Origin: Neotamlana sedimentorum | GTDB taxonomy: Bacteria; Bacteroidota; Bacteroidia; Flavobacteriales; Flavobacteriaceae | NCBI RefSeq assembly: GCF_000943565.1 | Contig: NZ_JTDW01000008.1 | Coordinates: 1 to 64,000, forward strand | DNA: 64,000 nt | Reading direction: 5' to 3' | Shown here: positions 35,066-44,311 of the stretch, piece by piece | How positions within the stretch are numbered: the stretch's first letter is position 1 | How the letters are laid out: the number at the start of each line of letters is the position of its first letter | Notes under the pieces: model-generated | What the model saw: the letters and a program-made list of their open reading frames with translations, nothing else | Database searches by the model: none | What the model was told of the DNA's origin: nothing | Program-made: the position numbers and the translations under genes

Positions 35066-35407
35066 ATGGAAAATAAAGATATGCAACCTTATAACAGCGC
35101 GTTTAAAAACAATGAATTCATAAAAGAAGAAGCCTACCTTCGCGCTAAAGAAAAAGTAAAAAAAATAGTAGGTTTTTATTGGCATTTGGCCGTTTTTATA
35201 GTAGTAAATGCTTTTATAATAATTACAATTGTAGTTAATGGTGGTGGCTTATGGAGCTTTGGCACTTGGGCAACACCACTATTTTGGGGTATTGGTTTAC
35301 TCTTCCATTTTTTAGGCGTTTTTGGTGTTACTTTCCTTTTTGGAAAAGATTGGGAAGAACGTAAAATTCGTGAGTTTATGGAAAAAGACAAAACCAATTG
35401 GGAATAA
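35066..35407 (+). CDS. 2TM-domain protein
   Basis: This 113-residue protein consists of a single 2TM domain: a charged N-terminal helix (YLRAKEKVKKIVGFYWH), two membrane helices (about 43-63 and 72-92) and the conserved tail FLFGKDWEERKIREFMEKD. It is nearly the same as the C-terminal domain of the kinase one gene upstream. It sits 12 bp after the kinase gene and 32 bp before the response regulator gene. It may bind the kinase domain or another 2TM copy. The function is unknown. Confidence 0.85.
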   Translation: MENKDMQPYNSAFKNNEFIKEEAYLRAKEKVKKIVGFYWHLAVFIVVNAFIIITIVVNGGGLWSFGTWATPLFWGIGLLFHFLGVFGVTFLFGKDWEERKIREFMEKDKTNWE

Positions 35408-35439
35408 TAAATTATTACAATAACTAAGCAACCAAAATT

Positions 35440-36195
35440 ATGAATGTAATTATTATTGAAGATGAAAAACCTTCGGCACGTCGTTTACAACGTATGCTCG
35501 AAAAACTAAATATTAAAACTCAAACACTTTTACACTCTGTTGAAGAATCTTTAGAATGGTTTAGCAACAATGCGCATCCAGATTTAATTTTTCTAGATAT
35601 ACAATTAAGCGATGGCTTATCGTTCGAAATTTTTGAAGCAATTGATATTAAATCGCCAGTTATTTTTACAACAGCATACGATGAATATGCATTGCAAGCT
35701 TTCAAACTTAACAGTATCGATTATTTACTTAAACCTATTGATGAAGATGATTTGGCTACGGCTGTAAAAAAATATCAAGAACGCCAACCACAAAAACAAG
35801 CGGTTACTTTAGATTTTAACGACATTAAGAAACTATTAGTTAACCCAATAGATCGCGAGTATAAAAAGCGCTTTTCGGTAAAAGTAGGACAGCATTTAAA
35901 ACTTATTTCAATTGATGATATTGAGTGTTTTTTTAGTGAAAACAAAGGCACTTATTTACACACCATAGAAGGCAGAAACTATTTACTTGACACCACATTA
36001 GAGCTTTTAGAAAACGAGTTAGAACCACAAACTTTTTTTAGAATTAACCGCAAGTTTTACGTAAACATTAACGCCATAAAAGATATGGTAAGCTATACCA
36101 ACTCCCGTTTGCAAATAAAACTTAAAACATACAACGAACAAGAGGTTATTGTGGCTCGCGAACGTGTAAAAGATTTTAAAGCTTGGTTGGAGTAG
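35440..36195 (+). CDS. LytTR-family response regulator
   Basis: This 251-residue regulator has a receiver domain (about 1-120) with acidic pair EDE at 7-9, phospho-acceptor Asp53 (LIFLDIQLSDG), Thr in FTTAYDEYA and Lys in YLLKPID near 100. The LytTR DNA-binding domain (about 140-251) has FSVKVGQHLKLISIDDIECF and FFRINRKFYVNINAIKDM. It pairs with the LytS-type kinase upstream in one operon. LytTR regulators usually bind paired direct repeats; an inverted repeat ATCCTT/AAGGAT lies before the kinase gene (33633-33647) and could be relevant. Confidence 0.93.
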   Translation: MNVIIIEDEKPSARRLQRMLEKLNIKTQTLLHSVEESLEWFSNNAHPDLIFLDIQLSDGLSFEIFEAIDIKSPVIFTTAYDEYALQAFKLNSIDYLLKPIDEDDLATAVKKYQERQPQKQAVTLDFNDIKKLLVNPIDREYKKRFSVKVGQHLKLISIDDIECFFSENKGTYLHTIEGRNYLLDTTLELLENELEPQTFFRINRKFYVNINAIKDMVSYTNSRLQIKLKTYNEQEVIVARERVKDFKAWLE

Positions 36196-36211
36196 TTATT
36201 TAAGAACTAAT

Positions 36212-36685
36212 TTAAATTGTAAATATGGTTTTAAATTGCTCGCAAACAATAATCATATTTTGTGACGGTTTTTCGCCTTTAACGGCCATTTCTCTGGTGT
36301 AAAATGCCCAATGCACATCTTGCCAATATTTTAGCGATTTATCGCCTTCGCCCTCAATTTTAGCATAGTTTGCAGTTATTTTATTAAATGGAATTTGCTC
36401 TACTTTTAGGGTTTTAATTATAGCCTTGGCCTCACCACTCCAACTGGTTATTATGTTTAAATCGCCAACTTTTGGCAATGCATAATTATAAGTTTTAAAC
36501 CACCAAAGCGATGTTGATGTGGCTTGTTTTACACCTTTTACAACGAGGTTAGTACAATCGTTAGCATCGGTTTGGTTATCGCAGAAATACCAAGCTTCGG
36601 GGCGATTATAATTTTTATATTCTGGATTTGCTTTTATAAAGTTATTCCATAATGTTTGTACCGATGTGTTATTAAAGGTTTTCAT
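36212..36685 (-). CDS. ASCH-domain protein
   Basis: This 157-residue protein has an ASCH domain (about 20-150): a G-K-x-x-x-T-S-type motif is seen as VKGVKQATSTSLWW, followed by PKVGDLNIITSWSGEAKAIIKTLKVEQIPF and VHWAFYTREMA. ASCH domains resemble PUA folds and bind RNA or modified nucleotides; one member is a ribonuclease and another a cytidine deacetylase-like hydrolase. Cytosolic. It is convergent with the LytTR gene and stands alone. Confidence 0.82.
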   Translation of the reverse strand: MKTFNNTSVQTLWNNFIKANPEYKNYNRPEAWYFCDNQTDANDCTNLVVKGVKQATSTSLWWFKTYNYALPKVGDLNIITSWSGEAKAIIKTLKVEQIPFNKITANYAKIEGEGDKSLKYWQDVHWAFYTREMAVKGEKPSQNMIIVCEQFKTIFTI

Positions 36686-36717
36686 GTGTACAAAATACTA
36701 TAATTTATACAAAGCTT

Positions 36718-36807
36718 GCGTTAAGGATTGCAGAGGAAAGCCCACAGGGAGGCACGACCGAGGACTTGCAACGGAAAGCCTGACCCCGACACTTCGGGGT
36801 AACGCCC
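36718..36807 (+). repeat. Dispersed structured intergenic repeat, copy 2
   Basis: Runs from GCGTTAAGGATTG (36718-36730) to GGGTAACGCCC (ends 36807), with GAAAGCCTGACCCC and a stem CCCCGA/TCGGGG (36784-36799). 90 bp. It lies downstream of the ASCH gene start region in the gap before the barrel gene. Confidence 0.75.
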
Positions 36808-36853
36808 AAATAATTAAACTCTAATTTTATAAGATGATAAGCTATAAATGAAA

Positions 36854-36876
36854 CCCTGAAATAAATTCAGGGTGAC
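36854..36876. repeat. Short hairpin repeat ending TGAC
   Basis: Perfect stem CCCTGAA (36854-36860) and TTCAGGG (36866-36872), followed by TGAC. It belongs to the same class of short hairpins as at 8.1 and 62.8 kb, where different arms also end with a GTGAC word. Confidence 0.5.
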
Positions 36877-36936
36877 AATAGATGTTTTAAAAATTAAGGT
36901 TTGCGCTTTCGCAGAAGTAAAAAAACAATAATCTAT

Positions 36937-38661
36937 TTAAAAATCGAACTTATAGGTTGCTCCTGCTAAAAGTTGAATGCCCTGAACTGGGAAATTCTGC
37001 CATTTTTGGTAGCTATTATTTGCTAAATTATTTCCTTTGGCGTACACAGAAAATTTATCGTTTATGTGATATCCAACATGTGCATTCGCATCAAAAAAGC
37101 TATCTAAAGTTACGGTTTGTATAGTTGGTGTACTTTCCATAGCTATTAAATCTTTACGCTCGCCTACATAAAATAAATTGGCTCCAGCAAACCAATTTTG
37201 GTCTATTTGGTAATCGAAAAACAACGATCCTTTTATGTCTGGTAAGTTCCAGACTTCGGTCTGTGTTTTGGCATCGTAGCCAAAATATTCGGCTTTTAAA
37301 CCTAATTTAAAGTTACGACTAACATCGACATTGATTTCGCCAGATACGCCAAAAGTATCTACGTTATCGTAAATAACGGCGAAGGAATTTCCGTATTCGT
37401 AAGCTTCGGTAGCCGATAAATCTTTTATGGCATTTGTAATAAACAAGGCTTTGTTTTTATTGGCCTTGTAATGTCCACTTATGCTGTAACTCATATTGCT
37501 AGATAATTTACCTTTTAAACCTATAAACGCATTATACAAATTATCGGTTGGCGCAATATTTAAAGTTGGTGATACAAATGGGTTTTCGCTAGCAAAACCG
37601 TAATACGAATTTTGGTTTAAATCGCCTTGAACACCACCGTAAACAATTAAAACATCGTTTACTAAGCGATACGTAGCCGTTACATTTGGATACAAATAGA
37701 ATTTATTATCGCCTGTTTCGGTATCGTTTAAATAATAGGTAGACACTCCTAAGTTTAAGGTTAAATCGTCGCGTTTAAGCTGATATGTTGGCGAAAGCCC
37801 AACGAAGAAATTACCATAATTTAACTCGTCTGTTGTAAAATAATTTCTATCGAAAGTTCCTCCTAAATAATCGAAGGTTAAACCTGTTGAAATTTCGATA
37901 TCGTTTATTGGAATATCGACCTTGGTATTTACAACAAACCTATTTTCGCCCGAGCCTTGATTATCGCCAAAACGACGAAATTTAAAATCGGCCGATTTAA
38001 TATAAGTATCTTCAAAAGTAATATCGCCACCAAAATGAGCATTATAAAACATATGGTCGACCGCAGGATTATTGGTTTGTACGATTAAAACTTGTGATTC
38101 TGGCACACCATACCAATTGTAAACTTGGTGCTGAAAACCTCCTTCTACATTCCACGCGTAATCGCGCATACGACTGCTGTAGTTTACATTAATTTTTGAG
38201 TTTGAAAAATGATCGTCGAACTCGACACCTTCAATGCCGCCTTGCGATGAATGATGACTTACATAACCGCCAATACTTTCGTTACGATTTAGCGCATGAT
38301 TTAAATACACCTCGCCTAAAAGCGTGGTATATGTTCCTACTCCTAAAGTCGCATAATTATCAAAAATTTTAGCCGGTTCGCGCTTTTCTACAACCGCTGC
38401 TTTACCTTTTGCAGGTGTAAATGTTGAAGCTACAGGAAAGGAGAAAATATTATATTTTACATCCTTTTTAGTTTCGGTGGTTTCGTCGTCGAGTTTTGGA
38501 GTTTCACGAACCTTAAACGCATCGGAAATAGTTGGTGAATATGGTTTAACAACATCTATTACTCCTGTATTTATAGTATCGTTTTCTCTACTTTGAGCAA
38601 ACGATAGCGTTGTAATTAAAACGACAAATACTGCTGAAATATGTTTTATTTGCTTTCGCAT
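36937..38661 (-). CDS. Outer-membrane beta-barrel protein (TonB-receptor-like, no plug)
   Basis: This 574-residue protein has a signal peptide ending at about TLSFAQS (residue 24) and a long series of amphipathic strands with aromatic ends (YATLGVGTYTTLLGEVYLNH, NNSYQKWQNFPVQGIQLLAGATYKFDF). The last residue is Phe, the usual end of an outer-membrane barrel. It lacks the plug motifs of a true TonB-dependent receptor, although it starts its mature part with an acidic TVIDVV-like stretch. It follows a 1012-residue TPR gene by 107 bp on the same strand, a pair often kept together in flavobacteria. Likely outer-membrane, substrate unknown. Confidence 0.78.
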   Translation of the reverse strand: MRKQIKHISAVFVVLITTLSFAQSRENDTINTGVIDVVKPYSPTISDAFKVRETPKLDDETTETKKDVKYNIFSFPVASTFTPAKGKAAVVEKREPAKIFDNYATLGVGTYTTLLGEVYLNHALNRNESIGGYVSHHSSQGGIEGVEFDDHFSNSKINVNYSSRMRDYAWNVEGGFQHQVYNWYGVPESQVLIVQTNNPAVDHMFYNAHFGGDITFEDTYIKSADFKFRRFGDNQGSGENRFVVNTKVDIPINDIEISTGLTFDYLGGTFDRNYFTTDELNYGNFFVGLSPTYQLKRDDLTLNLGVSTYYLNDTETGDNKFYLYPNVTATYRLVNDVLIVYGGVQGDLNQNSYYGFASENPFVSPTLNIAPTDNLYNAFIGLKGKLSSNMSYSISGHYKANKNKALFITNAIKDLSATEAYEYGNSFAVIYDNVDTFGVSGEINVDVSRNFKLGLKAEYFGYDAKTQTEVWNLPDIKGSLFFDYQIDQNWFAGANLFYVGERKDLIAMESTPTIQTVTLDSFFDANAHVGYHINDKFSVYAKGNNLANNSYQKWQNFPVQGIQLLAGATYKFDF

Positions 38662-38682
38662 GAATTCTATTTTTTATTTTTT

Positions 38683-38702
38683 AATTCCGCAAAAGCGGAC
38701 AT
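38683..38702 (-). terminator. Hairpin between TPR and barrel genes
   Basis: Stem TCCGC (38686-38690) and GCGGA (38695-38699) with an AT-rich tail on the minus strand. The tail is not a clean T run, so it may be a weak attenuator between the two genes. Confidence 0.35.
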
Positions 38703-38768
38703 TTTTTTGATTTATTTTGACTGATGTTTTTTACACTAGTTACCAAACTTCGTGTAACATTAACTAAA

Positions 38769-41700
38769 CTAATCTTCGGTTTCGATTGATGAGTTTGTTT
38801 TAGCTTCTTCGGTTTTTATTTTCTTTAATTCTGCTTTCGCTTCGGTTACTACGTCGTCGAAATCTGGAAAATTTTGAATCACACTTTCTAAAATATAAGT
38901 GGCTTGAAAAGCATCTTTTAAAGCGTAAAAGTTTTTGGCCATAAGCACCAATCCTTTTGCACTGTAATATTTATAGCCCGAAAAATCTTTGGCTAATTTT
39001 TGTACGGCCGTGTTCGATGCTTCGTATTTTGCTTCTTTATTTTTAAAATAGGCATTGTAATATAAGGCTTCGGCTGCGGTTTCGCCAGTAGCTACTTTTT
39101 CAACTTCGGCAAAGGCTGTTTTGGCTTTAGCTTCATTGTTTGTTTTTATAGCCGAACGTGCAATTATTACGTGCGCATCACTTTTTATTTTGTTATCAAT
39201 TTTAGAGCTAACGAGCACTTTTTCCGCGTAAGCGACAGCCTCGTTATAATTTTCTAATTGATAATTAGCTTTCATTAAATTAGACTGTGCAAACACTACG
39301 TTTTGCGGGAAATTTGCTTCGGCTTCCAATCGTTTTAACACTGGAATAGCATTTTTCCAGCTTTTCTTTTCTAAATGAAACTGCGATAACCGCGTTAATG
39401 CTTCTTCGGTATATTCGTTTTGCGTTGCCTCAACTATGTATTGGTAATGCGGTGCTGCATTTTCTAACAAATCTTTTTTGTAGTACAACTGCGCAATGTA
39501 AAAATGCGCTTGTAATGCATGCAATCCGTTAGGAAACTGACTTAAATAGCCGTTAAATTGTTTAATGGCTCTGTCGGTATTGCCATCTACATATTGTTTT
39601 TCGGCTGCCTCGTAGGTTGTATTATCTAAATCGGAATCGGTAATTTCAACATAATCTAAAGTTTTTACCCAAGCCGCATATTCATCTACTTGACCCAAAT
39701 CGATATAAATTAAACGTGCTGTAGAAACCGCTTGAACCGCTTCTGGTGAACCTGCATAATTACTGGCCACATTTTTAAATTTAACCAACGCATCTTGGTT
39801 TTGACTCGCATTGTAATAAATTAATCCTTGGCGTAACAAGGCTTTTGGTACAAACGAACTGTTTTTATAAGCTACACTTAATTTATTGTAGGTTGCGTGT
39901 GCTTTTTGAGTTTGACCATCTTTTACATAAGAATTACCGAGTTCGTACATAGCGTCGTCTCTCAATTTTGAATTTGGATAATTTTTAATAAAAGCTTCTA
40001 ACTCACTTATTTTTTTTGAAGATTGCCCCGCATAACCAACACTTAAGGCTTTTTGAAAAAATGCATAATCGGATTCTATTTCGTTTAGCTTAATTGCATT
40101 TTGATAAGCATCGATGGCATTGTTATATTCACTAGACACGAAATAACCATCGCCTAATCGTAAATACGCATCGTTAAGTCTTACCTTATCTTCTTTATGA
40201 TTGCTAATAAATTGGTTGAAATAGGTTGTAGCTTGGGTATAACTTTTTAGTTTAAAATAGGTATATGCCAAATTATAATCTAAATTTTCGAACTCTGGGG
40301 TTTCTGAAGCTTCAGTACTTTGTCCAAATTGTTTGAAACCAATTAAAGCATCATCGAAATTAGATAAGTTATAATCGGCTTCGGCTTTCCAAAATGTGGC
40401 ACGCGCTGTGTAAATTGGTTCGAGAGATTCTTTTAACGAGGCATCGAATAAATTCTCGGCTTCTAAATAATCATTGTCATTATACAACTCTAAACCACGA
40501 TAAAACGCCACTTTTTGGTATGCGACTTTATTATCGTAACTGTTTTTTCCTTTTAACAGTTTTAAAGCTTCGGCATAATTTTTTGAAGTAATGTAAGAAT
40601 CAATTAAAAGCGTTTCGATTTCTTCACGATAACTTGTTTCTGGATATTTTTCTAAATAACCGGCCAAAACTTGAGGTGCCGATTGGTATGGATTACCTAT
40701 TTCGTAACTAATTTTCGCATAATTTAACCATGCATCTTCTTGAATTTTTAAATCGAAATCCATTTCTGAAGCATTTTTAAATGCATTTAAAGCTTCTTGT
40801 TTTTTATCGAGGTGCACGTAACTTTCACCTAAATGATAATACGCGTTTTGAGCTATGCTGTTTGTACCTCCTACTATTTTATTAAACTCGTTAATGGCAT
40901 TTTCGTATTCTTTTTGCTTGTAATACGTGTAACCCAACTGGTAATAATCTGTATTATTCCATTTTGCTGTTTTTTCGCGTCTTCCTTTACGACCTTTATA
41001 AGCTTTTAAATACGGCAAGGCTTCGGCATAATTTTCAAGATTAAAATAGCTTTCACCAATAATTTTTGAAAGTTCGGATACTTCGTTTTCGTCGCTAGAA
41101 TCCAATCGGTCTTTTGCCAACTCTATGGCTTTTTTGAAATTACCAAGTTTAAAATTTAAATCGGCTTGATAATACGATAGCTTTTCTTTGTAACGTTCTT
41201 GGTCGCTAACTTGATCGAAATATTCGTTGGCCTCATCGTAATCGTCACCTTCGTAAGCCATAAAACCAATATAATATTTAGCTTGCGAGCCATATTCTTT
41301 AGAGCTTTCAACACGGTTTAAATATTTTTTAGCGTCCTTATATTGTTTTACTGAAAACGCCGAATAACCGTTATTGAAGTAAAATTTTTCTTTTTCGCTT
41401 CGCCCTAAAGCATTTTCGTTTACTTTGCTGTACCATTTTCTAGCATAGGCGTATTTAGAATTCTCGAAATAATAATCGGCTACATCAACATAAGCCGTGT
41501 TTTTTTTGGTACTTGTTGGATATTCTGCAACGAAATTTTCGACTAATTGGTCGGCATTCTGCTGATTTAATCGCACCGCACAATTAGCTATGTAATACGC
41601 ACAGTCTGATTGTAAAATGTCCTCTTCTGCCGTTCTTTTAACACTGCTAAACAACGATTGGGCAGCTAAATATTGTTGATTATTATATAAGGACAAAGCT

Positions 41701-41807
41701 TTCTGGTAATCTACTAAATTACTGGTGTAGGTTGCCGATTGTTGCGCCCAAGTGGCTAATGAAAAACCAACCGCTACAACTAGGAAAAGTATGTTTTTGT
41801 AAATCAT
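38769..41807 (-). CDS. Large TPR/periplasmic repeat protein
   Basis: This 1012-residue protein has a signal peptide (MIYKNILFLVVAVGFSLATWAQ) and then about 20 tetratricopeptide-type repeats, with pairs such as YYIGFMAYEGDDYDEANEYFDQV, ALNAFKNASEM, AYQNAIKLNEI and KQFNGYLSQFPNGLHALQAHF. Some units (SKLRDDAMYELGNSYV, YQYIVEA) are like the YbgF/BamD-type TPR of envelope proteins. It has no catalytic motif. It probably scaffolds proteins at the periplasmic side of the outer membrane. The gene is the first of a unit with a barrel protein, and a good promoter precedes it. Confidence 0.85.
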   Translation of the reverse strand: MIYKNILFLVVAVGFSLATWAQQSATYTSNLVDYQKALSLYNNQQYLAAQSLFSSVKRTAEEDILQSDCAYYIANCAVRLNQQNADQLVENFVAEYPTSTKKNTAYVDVADYYFENSKYAYARKWYSKVNENALGRSEKEKFYFNNGYSAFSVKQYKDAKKYLNRVESSKEYGSQAKYYIGFMAYEGDDYDEANEYFDQVSDQERYKEKLSYYQADLNFKLGNFKKAIELAKDRLDSSDENEVSELSKIIGESYFNLENYAEALPYLKAYKGRKGRREKTAKWNNTDYYQLGYTYYKQKEYENAINEFNKIVGGTNSIAQNAYYHLGESYVHLDKKQEALNAFKNASEMDFDLKIQEDAWLNYAKISYEIGNPYQSAPQVLAGYLEKYPETSYREEIETLLIDSYITSKNYAEALKLLKGKNSYDNKVAYQKVAFYRGLELYNDNDYLEAENLFDASLKESLEPIYTARATFWKAEADYNLSNFDDALIGFKQFGQSTEASETPEFENLDYNLAYTYFKLKSYTQATTYFNQFISNHKEDKVRLNDAYLRLGDGYFVSSEYNNAIDAYQNAIKLNEIESDYAFFQKALSVGYAGQSSKKISELEAFIKNYPNSKLRDDAMYELGNSYVKDGQTQKAHATYNKLSVAYKNSSFVPKALLRQGLIYYNASQNQDALVKFKNVASNYAGSPEAVQAVSTARLIYIDLGQVDEYAAWVKTLDYVEITDSDLDNTTYEAAEKQYVDGNTDRAIKQFNGYLSQFPNGLHALQAHFYIAQLYYKKDLLENAAPHYQYIVEATQNEYTEEALTRLSQFHLEKKSWKNAIPVLKRLEAEANFPQNVVFAQSNLMKANYQLENYNEAVAYAEKVLVSSKIDNKIKSDAHVIIARSAIKTNNEAKAKTAFAEVEKVATGETAAEALYYNAYFKNKEAKYEASNTAVQKLAKDFSGYKYYSAKGLVLMAKNFYALKDAFQATYILESVIQNFPDFDDVVTEAKAELKKIKTEEAKTNSSIETED

Positions 41808-41835
41808 TTACAAGTCGTTTTTTAATTTGAGTATT

Positions 41836-41868
41836 CAAAGATAATTGAATCTAAAATGTATAACGCAA
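41836..41868 (-). promoter_or_regulatory. Promoter of the TPR/barrel unit
   Basis: On the minus strand TTG (41866-41868) is followed after 22 bp by TATCTTTG (41836-41843), a TAnnTTTG box. The start codon is 28 bp downstream. Confidence 0.55.
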
Positions 41869-42029
41869 CAATCGCGCTAGAATTATAAACCGAGTTATTA
41901 AATATTTAAAATAGTAAATTCTAATACATGCAACACTAAAAAGTAACACCCTAAACAATAAAATTTTAGGAATTAGGTTTGTTAGGTTAAACTATAAACT
42001 TTAAACTTGTACTTTTAAACCAATATTTC

Positions 42030-42713
42030 ATGCCTACCCCTATTTTACAATTAAAAGACGCATCGATTTTTCAAGGTGGAAGTCTCGTTCTTTCTAACAT
42101 AAACCTAGAAATGAATCAAGGCGATTTTGTATATCTAATAGGTAAAACAGGCTCTGGAAAAAGTAGCTTTATGAAAACGCTTTACGGCGATTTACCATTA
42201 ACTCAAGGAGAAGGGAATATTGTAGATTTCAATTTAAAAACCTTAAAAGAAAAAGAAATTCCGTTTTTAAGACGAAAATTGGGCGTTGTTTTTCAAGATT
42301 TTAAATTACTTCCAGACCGAAATATAAACGAAAATTTACTTTTTGTTCTTAAAGCGACTGGTTGGAAAGATAAAACTAAAATGACCGCACGTGTTGATGA
42401 CGTTTTAACAAAAGTCGACATGAAAACCAAGGGGTTTAAATTTCCTCATGAAATTTCTGGAGGCGAGCAACAACGTGTTGCCATTGCTCGCGCTTTATTA
42501 AACCATCCAGAACTTATTTTGGCCGACGAGCCAACCGGAAACCTCGATCCTCAAACCAGTATTGAGGTTATGGAAGTATTACAAGAGCTTAGTAAAAATG
42601 GCAATACTATTTTAATGGCCACTCACGACTACGCTCTACTACTTAAATATCCAAGAAAAACTTTAAAATGCGACGAAAACCAGGTTTTTGAAGTGGTACA
42701 GCGAAAAAGCTAG
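42030..42713 (+). CDS. ftsE: FtsE-like ABC ATPase
   Basis: This 227-residue ATPase has Walker [10 protein letters not shown] at 38-46, signature SGGEQQR near 142, Walker [10 protein letters not shown] near 165 and a switch His in ATHDY. The short-loop pattern [18 protein letters not shown] is typical of FtsE, the ATPase that with FtsX couples cell-division to peptidoglycan hydrolase action. No ftsX gene is adjacent here, so the partner lies elsewhere. A methyltransferase gene starts 2 bp after it, opening the polysaccharide locus. Confidence 0.82.
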   Translation: MPTPILQLKDASIFQGGSLVLSNINLEMNQGDFVYLIGKTGSGKSSFMKTLYGDLPLTQGEGNIVDFNLKTLKEKEIPFLRRKLGVVFQDFKLLPDRNINENLLFVLKATGWKDKTKMTARVDDVLTKVDMKTKGFKFPHEISGGEQQRVAIARALLNHPELILADEPTGNLDPQTSIEVMEVLQELSKNGNTILMATHDYALLLKYPRKTLKCDENQVFEVVQRKS

Positions 42714-42715
42714 CT

Positions 42716-43456
42716 ATGTATAATTTTATAAAACAAAAAGCCAAAACCTTAATTCCGAAATCATTTTTATTTAATAACGAATTATTTCTCCGCTCGTTTT
42801 ACGGCTATTTTTATAAAGGTAAAAAACACCAGTGTAACATTTGCCAGCACAAACTAAACCGTTTTGTACCTTTAAACGAAAATGATTTACTTTGCCCATT
42901 TTGCGGAAGTATATCTAGAAAACGCCGATTATTGGATATTTTAATCAAAGAAAACGCTATTAAAGGTTCAATTTTACATTTTTCGCCATCAAGAAGTATC
43001 TACAGGTTATTAAAAAAAGATCCATCTATTAATTATTTCAGCTCAGACTTTGAGGATGAATTTTTAGCTGATTACCAATTTGATATTACTAAAATAGATA
43101 AGCCTAATGCTTATTTTAACACTATAATTTGCTATCATATTTTAGAGCATATTATTGATGACAACAAAGCTATGAGCGAACTATATAGAGTTTTAAAACC
43201 TAATGGAAAAGCATTTATACAAACACCTTTTAGGTCTGGAGAAATATATGAAGACTCCTCAATAATTTCGCCTGAAGAATGCTTAAAACATTTTGGGCAA
43301 GAAGATCATGTAAGAATATACTCGGTTAATGGATTAAAATCGAGATTAGAAAACGTAGGTTTTATAGTAAACACGCTTGAGTTTAAAACCACCAACAGTA
43401 ACGAAAAATATCATGGTTTTACCACTCCAGAAATCATATTAAAACTTACAAAATAA
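42716..43456 (+). CDS. SAM-dependent methyltransferase with N-terminal zinc ribbon
   Basis: This 246-residue protein has two CxxC pairs at the N-terminus (CNICQHKLNR and CPFCGS, about residues 41-66), likely a zinc ribbon, then a methyltransferase domain: GSILHFSPS at motif I, FNTIICYHILEHIIDD at motif IV and LYRVLKPNGKAFIQTP. These zinc-ribbon methyltransferases are common in glycan loci. It overlaps the next glycosyltransferase gene at one base (43456). Cytosolic; substrate unknown. Confidence 0.82.
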   Translation: MYNFIKQKAKTLIPKSFLFNNELFLRSFYGYFYKGKKHQCNICQHKLNRFVPLNENDLLCPFCGSISRKRRLLDILIKENAIKGSILHFSPSRSIYRLLKKDPSINYFSSDFEDEFLADYQFDITKIDKPNAYFNTIICYHILEHIIDDNKAMSELYRVLKPNGKAFIQTPFRSGEIYEDSSIISPEECLKHFGQEDHVRIYSVNGLKSRLENVGFIVNTLEFKTTNSNEKYHGFTTPEIILKLTK

Positions 43457-44301
43457 TGCTATCGGTATTAATACCAACATACAATTGTAATATAACATCG
43501 CTTGTAAACAAAATACATAAACAAGTAAGTGAATTAAATGTTGTATTCGAGATAATTTGTATCGATGATTGCTCAACAAACAAAAGCATAAGTAAAGCAA
43601 ACCAAAACATAAACAATCTTAAGAATACCAATTATACTATTCTAGATAAAAATGTTGGCAGAAGCGCCATTAGAAACATTTTAGCAAAAACAGCCGCATA
43701 CAGCTTACTGCTTTTTATAGATGCTGGAACTATGCCAAAAAATGCCGATTTTATTAAAAACTACCTCAAATTAAAAAACCACGACGTAGCTTCTGGGGGC
43801 ATGACTTGTTTGGCGACACCACCCAACAAACCATATAAACTAAGGTGGTTGTACACAAAAAAAAGAGAATATAAAACACTGTGTTCATCGAACTTCATGA
43901 TTAAAAAAGATGTGATTTTAAGGCATCCATTTGATGAAACTATAACAAGTTATGGTTATGAAGATGTCCTGTTTTTTAACAACTTAGAGGAACATCATTT
44001 TAAAACTCATTTTTTTAACAATCCTGTTGTACATCATGCCGACGATGATGCCTCAATTTTTATAAATAAAACTGACAAAGCATTAAATAATTTAATAATA
44101 CTTTATAATGAAAAAAAGATTTTTCCGCATCAAGTTAAACTCTTAAAACTGTATTTAAGTTTAAAAACATTAAAATTGAACGGTTTAATTTATTTAATCT
44201 TTAAAATTGTTAAGCCAATTGTGCTAATCAACTTAAATTCAAACAATCCCTCAATTTTATTGTTCGATTTTTATAGAATAAGTTACCTTTGCCGCCATTA
44301 A
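43456..44301 (+). CDS. GT2 glycosyltransferase
   Basis: This 281-residue GT-A enzyme has the start SVLIPTYNCN, FEIICIDDCSTN, NVGRSAIRNILA and FIDAGTMP, which takes the place of the DxD motif (DAG instead of DxD). The acceptor region includes SSNFMIKK and FDETITSYGYEDVLFFNNL. This fits glycan chain extension in the cytosol. The start codon overlaps the stop of the methyltransferase gene by one base. Confidence 0.87.
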   Translation: MLSVLIPTYNCNITSLVNKIHKQVSELNVVFEIICIDDCSTNKSISKANQNINNLKNTNYTILDKNVGRSAIRNILAKTAAYSLLLFIDAGTMPKNADFIKNYLKLKNHDVASGGMTCLATPPNKPYKLRWLYTKKREYKTLCSSNFMIKKDVILRHPFDETITSYGYEDVLFFNNLEEHHFKTHFFNNPVVHHADDDASIFINKTDKALNNLIILYNEKKIFPHQVKLLKLYLSLKTLKLNGLIYLIFKIVKPIVLINLNSNNPSILLFDFYRISYLCRH

Positions 44302-44311
44302 TAATTAACGA

